Assembly: GCA_007922195.1 (NCBI GenBank)
Contig: ML682067.1
Coordinates: 3,931,157-3,995,156, forward strand
DNA: 64,000 bases
Direction of reading: 5' to 3'
Source of the DNA: Podocnemis expansa
Lineage: Eukaryota; Chordata; Testudines; Podocnemididae
Below are positions 12,790 to 23,437 of this stretch, piece by piece; the first letter of the stretch is position 1, and each line of letters opens with the position of its first letter. The translations under genes and the position numbers were made by a program. The notes beneath the pieces are model-generated. The model did not search any database, was not told where the DNA came from, and was given only the letters and a program-made list of their open reading frames with translations.

Positions 12790-14684
12790 AAAGACAATGT
12801 CTAGTTCTTTTCTCTCCTGCATTACTTACCACACACTAGGCTTATGAGCCAGTTTCACTTCTCTAGTTGCTGCACCCAACGTGTACCTGAGATGAGCTAT
12901 TTAGGATCCCTTTGGTATACATCTACTTTGCCTCCTGCTCCACATCAATCTCTTCTCTTTTGCTGTCTGCCAGGCAGAGGCATTGATCTTATAACCAAGG
13001 TCATATAGGTGAAGCAGCTATAAATCAGAAAAGAAACCAGAGCCCAAAGGGACAGCAGTGCCTCATCATCAAAAAGCCTGCCTTTCCCTCTCATTTCAGA
13101 AGGGGATTAAACCCAAAGCTAAGGGATATAAATCCTCCCTCTTAGGATAGAGGGCACCAATTGTCTCACAGAATTACATTTTAATTATTCTCCTTCTGCC
13201 TCCCCAGGCGCAATCTCTTTTGCTTCCCCCTCACTCTTACACCTTATTTTTATTTCTTTAATAAAAATAGCAGCTATCTGGCCCATTCGCTGAGACAGTT
13301 TTGCTAGTTCCACTTGAGTGGCACAAAGCAAAGATGCATTCATAGCTCAGGATCTTAAACTGCAGATGCAGTGTTTCAAAGGAGGTGCTGCAGTAACTGG
13401 CACAAAGGTCCTTAGGGCACAGCTGGAATCTGAAAGCAGCCTAGTTCTTATGGCTGAGAAAAGAATAGCAAAGCTGCATCAGCAGAGGAGGCAGGTCACT
13501 AGAAGAGGCGATGGGGCAGATAACAATAGCTTTTGAAAAAAATGTATGTGGGGGGAGCGCTGAAGTAATGGTAAAAGAACTGCAATGCAGACAGACCTTT
13601 GGCGTGGCGATTTCATTGGCCCTTCTGCATCTTTAACTTGTGAACTGTTGGCTTAATTTTGCATTAATCCACATATATTTTGAATACCATAAATATGTAC
13701 CATGTTCCACCTGCAGTAGGCATTTGCCTTTTTTATGTGACCACTGAAGTATCTCCAAGATTCCAGCTAAATTTTGTACAATCCTTCAATAATAACCACC
13801 TCTGGTAGATAACTTTTCTTTGCTGGTGGTGTACTGGGTGGTTGCTTAGGGTGAGCATCACTGCATACAATTACTTAAATGGAGAGATGTTTTGTTCTGA
13901 GTTAGCATTTGAGTTTCAAAAAGTAGAGTAACATGCTGTGCTGTTTTTGCAGCTCATTGCTGATACCATTAAATATTTAGGGGCATTAAATTTTTGACAC
14001 AATGTGTATGCATCATCTGCTACAAAAATACTGAGATTTTCTCAGCATGTGAAAAATGACCACTTTATAGCGAAAGGTTGTTACATACTTTTGAGAGCTC
14101 CTGATCAAAAATGCTGCACTAAACCCAAGTGTTTGTATTATTTCCCCTCTTCTTCCTGGATATATGTCAAACAATGATTAGAGAACAGATTTTGGAAAAC
14201 AAATTTCCCTCATTTGTTATATTACATATATAGGCAGGTGATAGGGTAAACCATTTTTACCTGCATACTTGTTCTGTAATACCAGTTACCATGTTTAAAT
14301 AATACTACGCACACGTGTAGGGCCTTTCAGTAAAGGACCGCAAAGAACTTCGCAAACACTAACAGTGTCTTTCCCCATACAGAAGTAGGAGACTTTGCCC
14401 TCAAAAACCAACCCAACCCAGCTCTGTATTTTTCTTTCAAAGGATGTGATCTATCTTAAGTGTTTGTTTTAGTGCCTGTCACAAGACCAGTACTCTACAT
14501 GGGTCTGTCTCCAGCCCCAAGTCAACTGTGACTGTAATTTCTAACCATATGAATTGTTCATTGCTAAATATTAGTTATTAATAATCTGGGGTCAGACTAC
14601 TGGAATCTGGAGACAGGTTGCAACTTCGCTGTCTCATGGGGCTGAATTGAAACCCAGGACTGAAACATTGCTGGACACACTTGT
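12790..14684. other. Intergenic, no gene seen
   Basis: The sequence is unique-looking. Around 14324-14365 a short piece (CCTTTCAGTAAAGGACCGCA and on) resembles an old SINE core also seen at 36460-36505. Nothing else could be assigned. Confidence 0.5.
14324..14365 (+). repeat. Old SINE-like core fragment
   Basis: The words CCTTTCA, AAGGACCGCAAAGAACTT and CGCAAACACTAA follow the same order as CACCTTTCATGCAAAGATCT and GTGCTTTACAAA at 36460-36505. The pattern recalls ancient amniote SINE cores. It is short and diverged, so the assignment is tentative. Confidence 0.35.
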
Positions 14685-15131
14685 GGCTATGTCTACACTA
14701 GCAAATTAGTTCAAAATAAGAAGCCTTAATTCAAACTAATTTTAACCCTGTCTACACCATGCTTTGCCTAGTTCGAACTAAAAAAGCAAAGCTTAGTTTG
14801 AACTAGTTAGTTCAGCTGGTTGGTTGAACTAATTGCTTAATTTCAACTAATTTGCATATTTAGTTCTAACTAGCCCAAGGCAGACATGCTAGTTTGAACT
14901 AAATCATTTTGAACTAGCAGTTAGTTTGAACTAACCACATTTTTTTTAGTACAAACTAACTTTTAGTTTGAATTTGCTGCCTTTTTGTTTAGTTTGAAGG
15001 AAAAATGCGTGGCTAGTTCAAACTAGGAAGTTAATTAGAACTAAAAAAAAATCAGTTAGTTCCAACTAACTTCAAACTACTCAGTTTGGACCAAGTAAGT
15101 CCGAACTAAGGTTTTAGGCATAGACGTAGCC
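14685..15131. mobile_element. Fold-back MITE, TTCGAACTAA-type palindromic arms
   Basis: Terminal inverted repeats are GGCTATGTCTACACTAG on the left and the complement of GGCATAGACGTAGCC on the right. The interior is almost entirely alternating AGTTCGAACTAA/TTAGTTTGAACTA words, so much of the 447-bp element can fold on itself. The flanking triplets (TGT and ACT) do not match here, unlike in the copies at 29.6, 39.1, 42.7, 44.4 and 46.8 kb, where a 3-bp duplication is seen. Non-coding. Confidence 0.75.
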
Positions 15132-15257
15132 ACTGGGATTTCTAAACGTAGGCCTGACCTCTGTACTGCGTGCAGGCTTATCTCTAATTACAAATTTTTT
15201 GTTAGAGTAACTGGACATTTAAATTAGGAAAGGAGCACTCTAGTTCCTTTTTGTTGC

Positions 15258-15389
15258 CAAGTTCCAAAGAGGCAGCCATGTTAGTCTAGGTCAGTGAAAC
15301 AAATAAGGAGTCCTTTGGCACTTAAAGACTAACACATTTATTTATTGCATGAGCTTTTGTGGGAGATTCTCCCACGAAAGCTCACACAA
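15258..15389. repeat. Inverted pair of PLE tails, right arm split by a fold-back MITE
   Basis: The left arm (15258-15370) is a minus-oriented PLE tail. It turns around in GTGGGAGATTCTCCCAC and continues as a plus-oriented tail CCCACGAAAGCTCACACA. The right arm resumes at about 16594 (AAATGTGTTAGTCTTTAAGT) after a 1.2-kb MITE insertion. The CTGATGA part of the hammerhead-like motif has been lost at the turn; GAAA remains at about 15376-15379. Confidence 0.75.
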
Positions 15390-16593
15390 GGTCTGTGTCC
15401 ACATCTCTTAAATCGGAACATCTGTTGTTTTGATTTTAAAAAAGTTATGTCCAGATGATGTTTCCTTATTTTGAAATAAGGAGCTCCCTTATTTTGAAAT
15501 AAGGAAAGTCATTTCAATATAATAAAACCTAGTTATATATCAAAATGACCTTTATTTAAAAACTGTGGTTTCGAAATAACCTGTCTGGCTCTGTTATATC
15601 GATATGCCCCACATATCGATATAACAATTGACCTTTCTCCCAGGGTGCATGGCACCCTAGAAGGAAGGCCCACCCCCCCTTCTCAGTACCCTGGCCAGGG
15701 AGCCCATCAGCACCCTGGCCAGGGTGCGGAGGGGAGGTGCAGGAGGGTGCAGCAGGCAGGGTGGTGGTGGTATGTGGGTGGTGGTGGTGGGCTGCAGCCC
15801 CGGCAGGGTGGCGTGTGCTGGAGCGGCTCCTCCCACCGCCCACTCTGAGTGGCTGCAGTCCTGATGGGGTGGCTGGTGCTGGACCAGCTCTCCCCACCAC
15901 CCACTCTGGGGGAGCCTGTGAAATTGAACAGCCTGGGGAGCCTGTCAGGGGCTGAGGGAGCCCACACACCCCCTGGCCGCTTGCAAGCCGCCAGGAAACA
16001 CCACCTCACATTGCCCCTGGCTGCCTGGAGAGCTGGCATCTCCCCTGGCTGCTTTCAGGCACACCCCTGGCAAGCTGGGGGAGCCGGCTCAGGGACCCAC
16101 CACCAGGCTGGCAGCGGGCAAGTCCCGCAAGCTGGTTCAGGGACTTCTGCGCCCCTCCCCCCAACTGCCAGCTTGCCGGGACAGCGGGGAAAAGCCGCTT
16201 GGGACCAGATACCTCAGCCTGCTGCCGGCAAGCCCCCCTTGCAGGTCCAGCCAGCTGGGGGCCCTGCCCCCTGGGCAGCAGTAGGGGTGCCCCAGGGTCC
16301 CTCCCCTGCTGTCCCACCAGCAGCGGGGGAGGCAGGGCAGGGGGATCCCTGTGAGCGCCAGGCAGGGGATTGGGTGGCAACATGGCCCTGCCAGGGGGGG
16401 CCATGTTGCCACACCTCCCAGGGTGCCCCTCTCCTCAATCGAAATAGCAAGTCCCGTGTCTGGACTTGTTATTTTGCTTTGGCATTTTTCCTTAATTCGA
16501 TTTAAGTTAAATAGAATTAAGGGTTTTATTTCGAATTTGCTTATTTCAAAATTAACTTTACTTTGACATAAGCATTTAGGTGTGGACATAGCC
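15390..16593. mobile_element. Long fold-back MITE with GC-rich core, inserted in a PLE tail
   Basis: The ends are GGTCTGTGTCCACAT and GTGTGGACATAGCC. AT-rich arms with TTATTTCGAAATAAG-like words flank a GC-rich core of about 750 bases. The core contains a nested palindrome, GGCAACATGGCCC...GGGCCATGTTGCC (about 16375-16411), shared with the copies at 32.2 and 46.9 kb. It interrupts the PLE tail pair at 15258-15389 and 16594-16645, so it is younger than that PLE. No clear 3-bp duplication. The long open frames of the core are a by-product of its composition. Confidence 0.8.
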
Positions 16594-16645
16594 ACTAAAT
16601 GTGTTAGTCTTTAAGTGCGACAGGACTCTGTTTGTTTTAGTTCTT
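16594..16645 (+). repeat. Continuation of split PLE tail
   Basis: AAATGTGTTAGTCTTTAAGT, then a GACAGGACTC word, continues the plus-oriented tail interrupted at 15389. Confidence 0.7.
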
Positions 16646-18250
16646 TTCTGTATCTCCTTAGGATTTACTTTTGGTTACTGTTTTCTGACAGACTGGTAAC
16701 CTAGAAAAAAACTAAAATATATTATGAATTTTTTTTTTATTTTAAAAGTAATTACAGCCTTTAAAAAAATAGAGTTTGTTGCAGGTGTGATGCTGGCCCA
16801 GGAAGAGGGAACACAGCTGCTGCCCCAGGCAGCCCAGTCCCGGGTCCCCAGCACTTGGGGCACTGGTGCTGGGACCCCCGTTCCCAGCACCATCGATGCC
16901 ACTGATTGCAGTTTGGGAAAGTTATTGAATTGATAGCCCTGGAAAATGAAGTCTTCGCTTCATCCACCCAATAGTAGGTGCAGTGCCAGTGTAAGTTTCA
17001 CCCTGTCCATTCCCCTGTTCATGCCCCTCATCCCCTGATTTAGTGGTTCTCAACCTTTTTTCCATTGTGACATACCTGACAGATGTTCCCCTCTGTGACA
17101 CATGCTAAATATTCACAATTTTACAACCACCAGATGAGATTTTCCCTAATCTAAGATTTGTTTTGTCACACATCACAGACTTTAAATTAAGTTGAAGAAA
17201 ATTTTGAAGTATGAATGTTCAGGTAAACAAATTTTGGACAGTCACACTCAACCTACTATGAATCCATGCACCACTCCTTTACTAAATGTATGTGGATTTC
17301 TTTCTAAGAACTGTTGTATGTCTGATAAATCACAAACATTGTCAGCCAAGCAGAAGCATTAGTGCTCACTGAGTGCTAGGGCCAAGTCAAATTTCAAGAT
17401 CCAAACATGAGAATTTTTTCTCATATTCTTGTCTAAAAAGGCACAGCCAGATTTGTTTAAAGAAAAAAGTGAGAAGTATTTCTCAACTTGTAGTGACCTA
17501 GAGCACATCTAAAGGAATTTTGTTCAAGCCTTGGGAAAAGACTCAATACACACAATGAATGCTCCAAACATAGGAACACAAGGGACTTATTTTACATATG
17601 GGGTCCCAGGCAGGGGTGCCCAAGCCACAGCCACGGGAACAGAGAATGGCACTAGAAAGTCATTGATGTCAAGAGAGGAGAACTAGAGGGAGGGAGACTG
17701 GACTGAGAAAGGGCCAGCAAAAGCTAAACGCCAGACCAGAACCCAAGGGGATCACACAGGAATATGGAATAGTCACCATGGCATGCCGTGCTAGCACCAG
17801 CGGGAGAGCATACAAAGACCCATGTGTCTCAGCTGGGGGAGCTGGGTCCAGAATGAAACAGCATCAACATGACACAACAAGGCTGCCCTGGCTGCAGCTG
17901 CACACACCACCTGCTTCCAGAGCATTTCCAGCCCCATCACTCCTGCCAGCTTGCTTCACCCTACTCCCAGACTGGCTCGGGCTAGGAGCAATCTCAAGGC
18001 TACAGGACTGCAGAGGGCCTGCAGCGCATCTCAGCCTTGGAAGCACTCCCAGCCCGAACATCACAGCCACTGCCACTGACTCACCTTGCCTTGAACCCAG
18101 ACTGCAGCAGCACTTGGGCTGGGACCCAGGAGGGCTGCCAGTTTTTGGTGACATGCTTCCTGGTTCTTTGTGACACAGCTTTGGGTTCCCTGTTATGACT
18201 CTCAGTTGTCAACCAAAATGGTTGGTTTTATGATGTGGATACATAAGATA
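16646..18250. other. Intergenic, decayed hAT-like sequence, no gene seen
   Basis: A GC-rich piece at about 16783-16890 begins CAGGTGTGATGCTGG and ends CATCGATGCCACTG, which looks like a small hAT MITE without a clear duplication. At 17039 TAGTGGTTCTCAACCTTTTT matches the 5' end of the hAT MITE at 40179; no matching 3' end was found before 18250. No intact transposase or host gene is visible. Confidence 0.45.
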
Positions 18251-18373
18251 AAAACGGAGGGTTACTTACCAGTAAACTTCCATGGTAGCAATTTCCAGAG
18301 GGGTAGCCGAGTTAGTCTGTGTATAGCAAAAGCAGCAAGAGTTCTGTGGCACCTTATAGACTAAGATTTCTTT

Positions 18374-18411
18374 GAGCATAAGCTTTCATGGGCTTCAACC
18401 CACTTCATCAG
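18374..18411 (-). ncRNA. Hammerhead-ribozyme-like motif in PLE 3' tail (minus strand)
   Basis: Read on the - strand from 18411: CTGATGA (18411-18405), a stem-loop AGTGGGTTGAAGCCCAT, GAAA (18387-18384), then GCTTATGC and TC. The last A of GAAA can pair with the following U, with GC-UUAU-GC as a minimal stem III, leaving C at 18374 in the cleavage position. This is the type I minimal hammerhead plan described for Penelope-like elements. Cautions: there is one extra A between CTGATGA and the GTGGG stem compared with the consensus, and stem I is not obvious. Activity is inference. Confidence 0.5.
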
Positions 18412-18556
18412 ATGCATGAAGTGGAAAGTACAGCTGCGTGGTATATATACACATGCCAGAATGGAGGAGGGCAAGTGTTAGCAAAGTCAGTTGAGCAAGC
18501 AGATGGGGCCCATTCACACCAGTAGATCAAAGGGAGAGAATGTGTGAACAGATGAA

Positions 18557-18840
18557 TCACTTTATGTAATGTGCTAACCATTCTAAGCCTCTATTCAGAC
18601 CCAGCCTGATGGTGTCAAACTTGCAGATTAGCTCCAACTCTGCAGTTTCATGCTGAAGTCTTATTTTGACGTTTCTTTGTTGAAGTATGGCAACTTTCAA
18701 GTCTGCCACTGAGTGTCCATGGAGGTTGAAGTGTTTTCCTATTGGTTGGTGGATATTGCCATTTTTTATACTCGTTTTGTGTCCATCTATCCTTTTACAC
18801 AAGGACAGTCCAGTTTGCCCAATATACATGGCAGAACACC
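18557..18840 (-). pseudogene. PLE GIY-YIG endonuclease segment (5' truncated)
   Basis: The minus-strand frame reads MYIGQTGLSLCKRIDGHKTS near its start, matching the GIY-YIG signature (YIG, then a conserved Arg in KRI and the GHK box) found at the C-terminus of Penelope-like reverse transcriptases. It ends EWLAHYIK and stop, as in the family. It is a clean open frame over about 95 residues, but everything upstream (RT) is absent, so it cannot be a working gene. In the intact family this domain nicks DNA for target-primed reverse transcription. Confidence 0.85.
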
Positions 18841-18912
18841 AGCGCAGGAACCTATCCTTGCAATAAACCCCGTTGCCAACTCTGCTCACACGTTGACTCC
18901 GGGGATACCATC

Positions 18913-19693
18913 TGTAGTAACCCTTGGGGAGGAAGGGGTTAACACTCTGGTCAGTGAGTCCCAGGACAGCCAATAGGAACAAAGTGCAGGTTTTTGAATT
19001 GGAACAACAGCCTGGCCTGTTCCTGTTTGGAAGCAGCAGAGCTCCTGGAAGGATCAGGAGGAGGCCAGAGGGGCCTGTGGAAGAATCCAGCAACATCCTT
19101 ACTAAAGATAAGTTAAGCTGTTACTGACCAGGTGTGGGTAGAACAGGGAATGTTTATTTAGACGTGGTCAGGGTATTTTCTTTGTTTTTGGCTTGTTTTT
19201 GGATTTCTCTGTGCTGAGCACATGTACCCCCTCCCCCTTCCCTATAACTACCTAAGTTAAATCCCAGAGAAGCAACTCTGTGTTTTTTTAATCTGTTCTT
19301 TTTCATTAAAGATTTTACCTTTTAAGTAAGTTCTGGTTCTGTGTCTTGGAAGGGCAAGAGGTTTGTGTGCACGTGCCTCAGACAGCACAGGCTGCTACTA
19401 AAGGGGACACTGTTCCAGTTCCAGCTCATATTGCAGCTGGAGTTCAGTCACTTTCCTGAGGGAAAAATAAAAGTGATTGCAAGTACCTCACAGGGAGGAA
19501 TTCCCAAGTGTGCCTGCCTGGGTTTCAAAAGGTTTTTTGCATTTGGGTGGTGGCAGCGATACTGCTCCAAGGCCAGGAAATGGAGGCCTTGGAGAGTTTT
19601 AAGAGCAGGCTTTAAGGCCAGTGGCTTTTCAGGCCTGTTGTGGGCCCCCACCATCTGCACTCAGAATGCCAGAGTGGGGAAAGAGCCTTGACA
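18913..19693 (+). mobile_element. Solo LTR inserted in the PLE linker
   Basis: The inserted block begins TGTAGTAACCC and ends CCTTGACA (TG...CA). It is flanked by a 5-bp direct repeat CCATC (18908-18912 and 19694-19698). Removing it restores a continuous PLE frame (…GDTI then IGPKHISQ…). An ATTAAA near 19309 and a TATAAC word near 19243 could be the polyadenylation signal and promoter of a plus-oriented LTR. No internal retroviral gene is present, so it is a solo LTR; the TG...CA ends and 5-bp duplication would suit Gypsy or some endogenous retrovirus families. Confidence 0.75.
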
Positions 19694-19802
19694 CCATCAT
19701 AGGCCCCAAACACATCAGCCAGACTATCAGGGTTTATGCACCTGCACATCCACTAATGTGGTATATGCTATCATGTGCCAACAGTTCCCCTCTGTCATGC
19801 AT

Positions 19803-19840
19803 CTGATGAAGTGGTCTGAAGCCCATGAAAGCTTATGCTC
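19803..19840 (+). ncRNA. Hammerhead-ribozyme-like motif in PLE 3' tail (plus strand)
   Basis: CTGATGA at 19803-19809, GAAA at 19827-19830, GCTTATGC at 19831-19838, then TC at 19839-19840, with cleavage predicted after 19840. Stem II is weaker than in the inverted partner copy at 18374-18411 because GTGGG has become GTGGT. It has the same extra A before stem II. It is one of only two places in the window where both invariant boxes and the U-H cleavage dinucleotide are all present. Confidence 0.45.
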
Positions 19841-20125
19841 GAAGAAATCTGTTAGTCTATAAGGTGCCACAGGACTCTTACTGCTTTTACTAGTAAACAG
19901 CCTTCTTCGAGATGGGCTGCTCACATACATTCTGGTATAGGTGTCTGTGTGCCACAGTGCATGGGTGCCCAGAAGCTTTGTGTCCTAGCCTGTCTCTGTA
20001 GGGTCAGTGACCAATGTCTCCTCTGACCTGCACACCCACACAGTATATAGGTGGCCTTGACCCTGCCCCCCCCCCCTTCAGTTTCTTCTTACCACCCATA
20101 GTGATGATACTGGAACTGCCCGCTC

Positions 20126-23075
20126 TTGAGTTTCCTCGCAAGTGCCTGTCCTCTACATTCTAGATCTACATTCCATTCAATCGCAAAGCTGGAATTGTGG
20201 TTTGTGTTAATTACACCTCCATGGTCCAGCCTAGCAAGGAAGAGCGAGTCTCCATCTCCTCTGGAAGGTAAGATGTACGCTGGCACCGAGAACACCATGC
20301 CAGGCTTCAGGTCCTGTGCCACATGTGGGAAGGCCTTCCCAATGAGCAACCCTGATGAGAGAAGGCTGAAGGGCGTTGGGGAAACCCATAAGACCAGCAA
20401 GTGCTGAATTTGCTGGTCCTTTAAGCCAAGGACCCAAAACGAGAGGGAATGCCACCTCCGCGCCATGACCATGGAAGAAGCCCTGAGCCTTGCCTCAGCA
20501 CCTCAGGGCGAGACAGTGCCAGCCCTGGGACTATCAGCGCCACTGGCCCAGTTGGCACTGGCCTCTCCTTCGCACCGCTCCCTCTTGGGGAAATCGAAGA
20601 AGGCCCACGCAGGGCCAGAGCCTGCAAAAGGCACTAGCTCAAAGAGCAAGCTGCATCATCAGCACAAGTTGGGGTCCTTGGCGCAATCCGTGTCATCAGC
20701 ACAGAAGCTGGAGTCCCTATCACTTCCTTTGATGCTGGAGGCTTTCAACGTGGCAAGGGTGCTCCTACAGCTGCTGACCCTGACACCACCCAGGCCAGGC
20801 CCCTCCAGGGGCAAACCAACCCTGCTGTCAAAGGCCTAATTGGGCTCCGAACAAGGCACTGATCCATCAGCCATACAGTCACCCTCACCGGGCTGCAGCA
20901 GGCATCTGAGACCACCATAGCCCTGCTCAGTATCACCCCAATCACCGGAGCAGCACAAAGGGGACCGGAACAGCCACTCACCTCTTCTGTCACAACGGCT
21001 GCATTCTTGCCACTCCAATTAGTCTGCATCAAAAAGAGCCTCACCTCCAGCCTCCTCGTTCTCTGGCTCAGGTGATGACAACGGGGCTTATCTTTGGTTC
21101 TTCCAAGAGACATCATCATGGCACCGGTCGCAGCCCCACTCCCAGAAGTCGGCCCACGCCAGGTCCTCATCGCAATCTTCAAAGATGTCCAATGCTCAGC
21201 ACCACCATCAACACTCCTCCTTGCCATTGGCACCGACCCTGGTGCCGACCCATCCAGTGGATAAGCATAGGAAGAAGTAACCCACCTCATCTCCTTAGCA
21301 CTGGAGTCCCAATGCCAGACAGCCAGGGGACGATAGGTCCTCACCCCATGAGCTTGCTCCAGTACTGGCTCCTAAGAGAGACTGTTCTCCCCCATCCTGG
21401 CACCAAACTTCAGAGTGTCACCTGGCATGGGGCTGTTCAACCCTGGCACAGGACTCGGCACCGAGAAGTTTTAAAGACTGGATGGTGCAATGGGGGGATG
21501 CTGGCTCCTAGGACTCACCAGGAAGGGAGCCAACAAGTGAGACCTCCTCCAGGCCTGACTTGCTGAGGGAGACCCAAGTCTTGGATTTCAGTGAGGAATT
21601 ATGCTCAGGAGCATGCTGTTTGCAGTCATATTGAGACACCTCAAGGTTGCTATTGCTGTCACCTGACAAAGCAGCCTATCAGAGGTCCCCCTCATTTAGG
21701 GACAACCCAAGGGGGCAGCAAGATCTGCTGAAGCGCATGGCCGCCAACCTCAACCTGCAGACAGAGGTCGTCTGGGTGGCCTTTGACCCCCTGTTCAATG
21801 TGGGTGATGTAGCCCCTCCATCAAGAGTGGTGTTGCCCCTGCACAAAGGGGTCCTGAAGATAGTCAATGCCAGAAGGCACACCCCTTCCTTGATCCCTGC
21901 AGTCCCCAACACAGCAGAAAGGAAGAACCATGTTCCCACAGACAGGTTTTGCTTCCTTTTTAGCCATCCCACACTGGGCTCCTTGGTCATCGATGCAGTG
22001 AAACAGTGAAAAAGGCAGGGCCAATCATCAACCACTCCTAAAAATAAGGAGGCTAAGAGGCTGGACCTATTTGGCTAGAAGATGTACTCCACCACAGCAG
22101 GGCTGTAACTATGCTGGGGCAATTGGGGCAAAGCCCCAGGTGCCAAATTTTAATGGGCACTGGGACAGATCCGGCTCCCTGCGGTGGGTGGAGATGGATC
22201 CAGCTCACTTCCACTGGCAGGAGCTCCCCGCTGCCTTCTGGCAGCAGCTGAAGATGTGAGGATCAGGATCCATCCGACTCGGGTTCCCCATCGCCCTATG
22301 GTGGTGGCTGGGTATGGATCTGGATCCCCACCATCTTCCCACAGGGAATAGGGATGGATCTGGATCCCTGTCACCTTCCATGGTGGCTAGGGATGGATCT
22401 GTATCCCCACTGCCTTCTGGAGGCCGATGGGGCAGTGGGGAACTGGATCCATCCCCAGCCACCATGAGAAGGTTGCAAAGATCCAGATCCATCCCTAGCC
22501 ACTGTGGGAAGGGGATGGGAATCTGGATCTGTCCCCAACCAGCGCTGGAACACTCCAGGGAGCCCTAGCCACTGCCGAAAGGCAGCTGGAACTGGATCAG
22601 GCCCCGGGCCAGGGGAGGGCACTTTTTGGGATGGTTGCCTCAGATACCAAAATCTATAGCTACAGCCCTGTACCACAGCCCTACAGCTCCACATCATAAA
22701 TCATCAGGCCCTCATGGGACAATACGTCTTCAACCTATGGCATCCACAGAATGTTTCAATGGCCTGGTCCCTCTGGAGCATGCCCTGGATTATACCATGC
22801 TGGTAGAAGAAGGCCTCCTCACAGTGAGAGACACCCAGATGACATCCTGGGACACTATGGACACTGCAAGTCAGGGTGTAGCCTCCTCAGTAGCCATGCA
22901 AAGGGCATCCTGGCTACAGGGTTCAGGATTGTTCCTGCAGATACAACCAGGCACACATATTGTCCCCAGCAACAACACCAGCCCCAACAGCAGCAGGGGC
23001 AGAGGGGCCACCAGTTCCAATCATTCCCCCCTCCCATATGGCAGTGGGGACAAGGATAGGGATGGAGAGGCATAG
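20126..23075 (+). pseudogene. DIRS gag-like region, frameshifted and split by a hAT MITE
   Basis: Pieces in order along the + strand are: a zinc-binding-like segment with CATCGKAFP and a distal C (about 20315-20407); a Ser/Pro-rich stretch in shifting frames (20465-21566); a conserved DIRS gag block with DLLKRMAANL, RVVLPLHKG and FLFSHPTLGSLVIDAV (21680-22009); then, after the MITE at 22098-22670, NHQALMGQYVFNLW and VASSVAMQRASWLQGSGL (about 22700-22930), and a Gln-rich tail (about 22970). The blocks match reptile DIRS gag as I remember it. Several frameshifts and the insertion make it non-functional. Confidence 0.75.
22098..22670. mobile_element. hAT-type MITE inside DIRS gag
   Basis: It begins CAGGGCTGTAACTATG and ends CTATAGCTACAGCCCTG, with inverted ends of about 12 bases. 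The flanking 8-mers CACCACAG (22090-22097) and TACCACAG (22671-22678) differ at one base, as expected for an aged hAT duplication. The interior has several degenerate repeats of a GGATGGATCTGGATCCCC-like word. No transposase. It is younger than the DIRS copy it interrupts. Confidence 0.85.
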
Positions 23076-23437
23076 GCCAAGAAGCCCGAGGTGGTAGCCA
23101 ACCCTTGAAACAAGAGAACCACACTCCCAGGCTTAGGCAAAGGTTTTGACTTCTTGCCAGAGGGCTGCAGCAACTGCCTCACCCAGGAACCGTTCAGGAA
23201 CCACTTGGCCCTGTTCCAGCACCAATGGGCCAAGATAACTTCAGACTGATGGATTTTAGACATGATCTCTCAGGCAAAGGGAACTGAAGCAGCCATAATG
23301 CTCCCTCTCAGGGCAGACATGCTTACTTAGGACTCAGGCCGCCTATGCCACCTGAACCCAAGTGTTCTACGCCTGACAGCATGGAGACTCCATGGCTAAG
23401 GCCTGAGGAGCACTTACCCTCGTGAAGGGTCCAAAGG

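Larger units (their letters stand above)
18278..19891. mobile_element. Rearranged Penelope-like element inserted in the DIRS terminus
   Basis: Two oppositely oriented PLE parts meet near 18840. The left part, read on the - strand, holds the GIY-YIG segment and the 3' tail. The right part, read on the + strand, holds the linker just upstream of the GIY-YIG domain (TYPCNKPRCQLCSHVDSGDT region), is interrupted by a solo LTR (18913-19693), resumes as HISQTIRVYAPAHP...PLSC, and then jumps straight into a second 3' tail. The whole is flanked by a 7-bp direct repeat AGTAAAC (18271-18277, 19892-19898). Each tail has a hammerhead-like core. All coding parts are broken. Confidence 0.85.

Noticed and set aside
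12203..12847. Overlapping open frames up to 198 codons on both strands
   Set aside because: They lie inside a hAT MITE with clear ends and 8-bp duplication. GC-rich composition depletes stop codons in all frames, and no domain is visible.
15556..16595. Open frames up to 218 codons that look like proline-rich proteins
   Set aside because: All sit in the GC-rich core of a fold-back MITE and overlap in several frames; composition explains them.
18913..19693. Full endogenous retrovirus with a primer-binding site near 19545
   Set aside because: The TG...CA block with CCATC duplications ends at 19693 with no second LTR or gag/pol, so a solo LTR is the simpler reading; the GGTGGTGGCAGCG word lies inside it.
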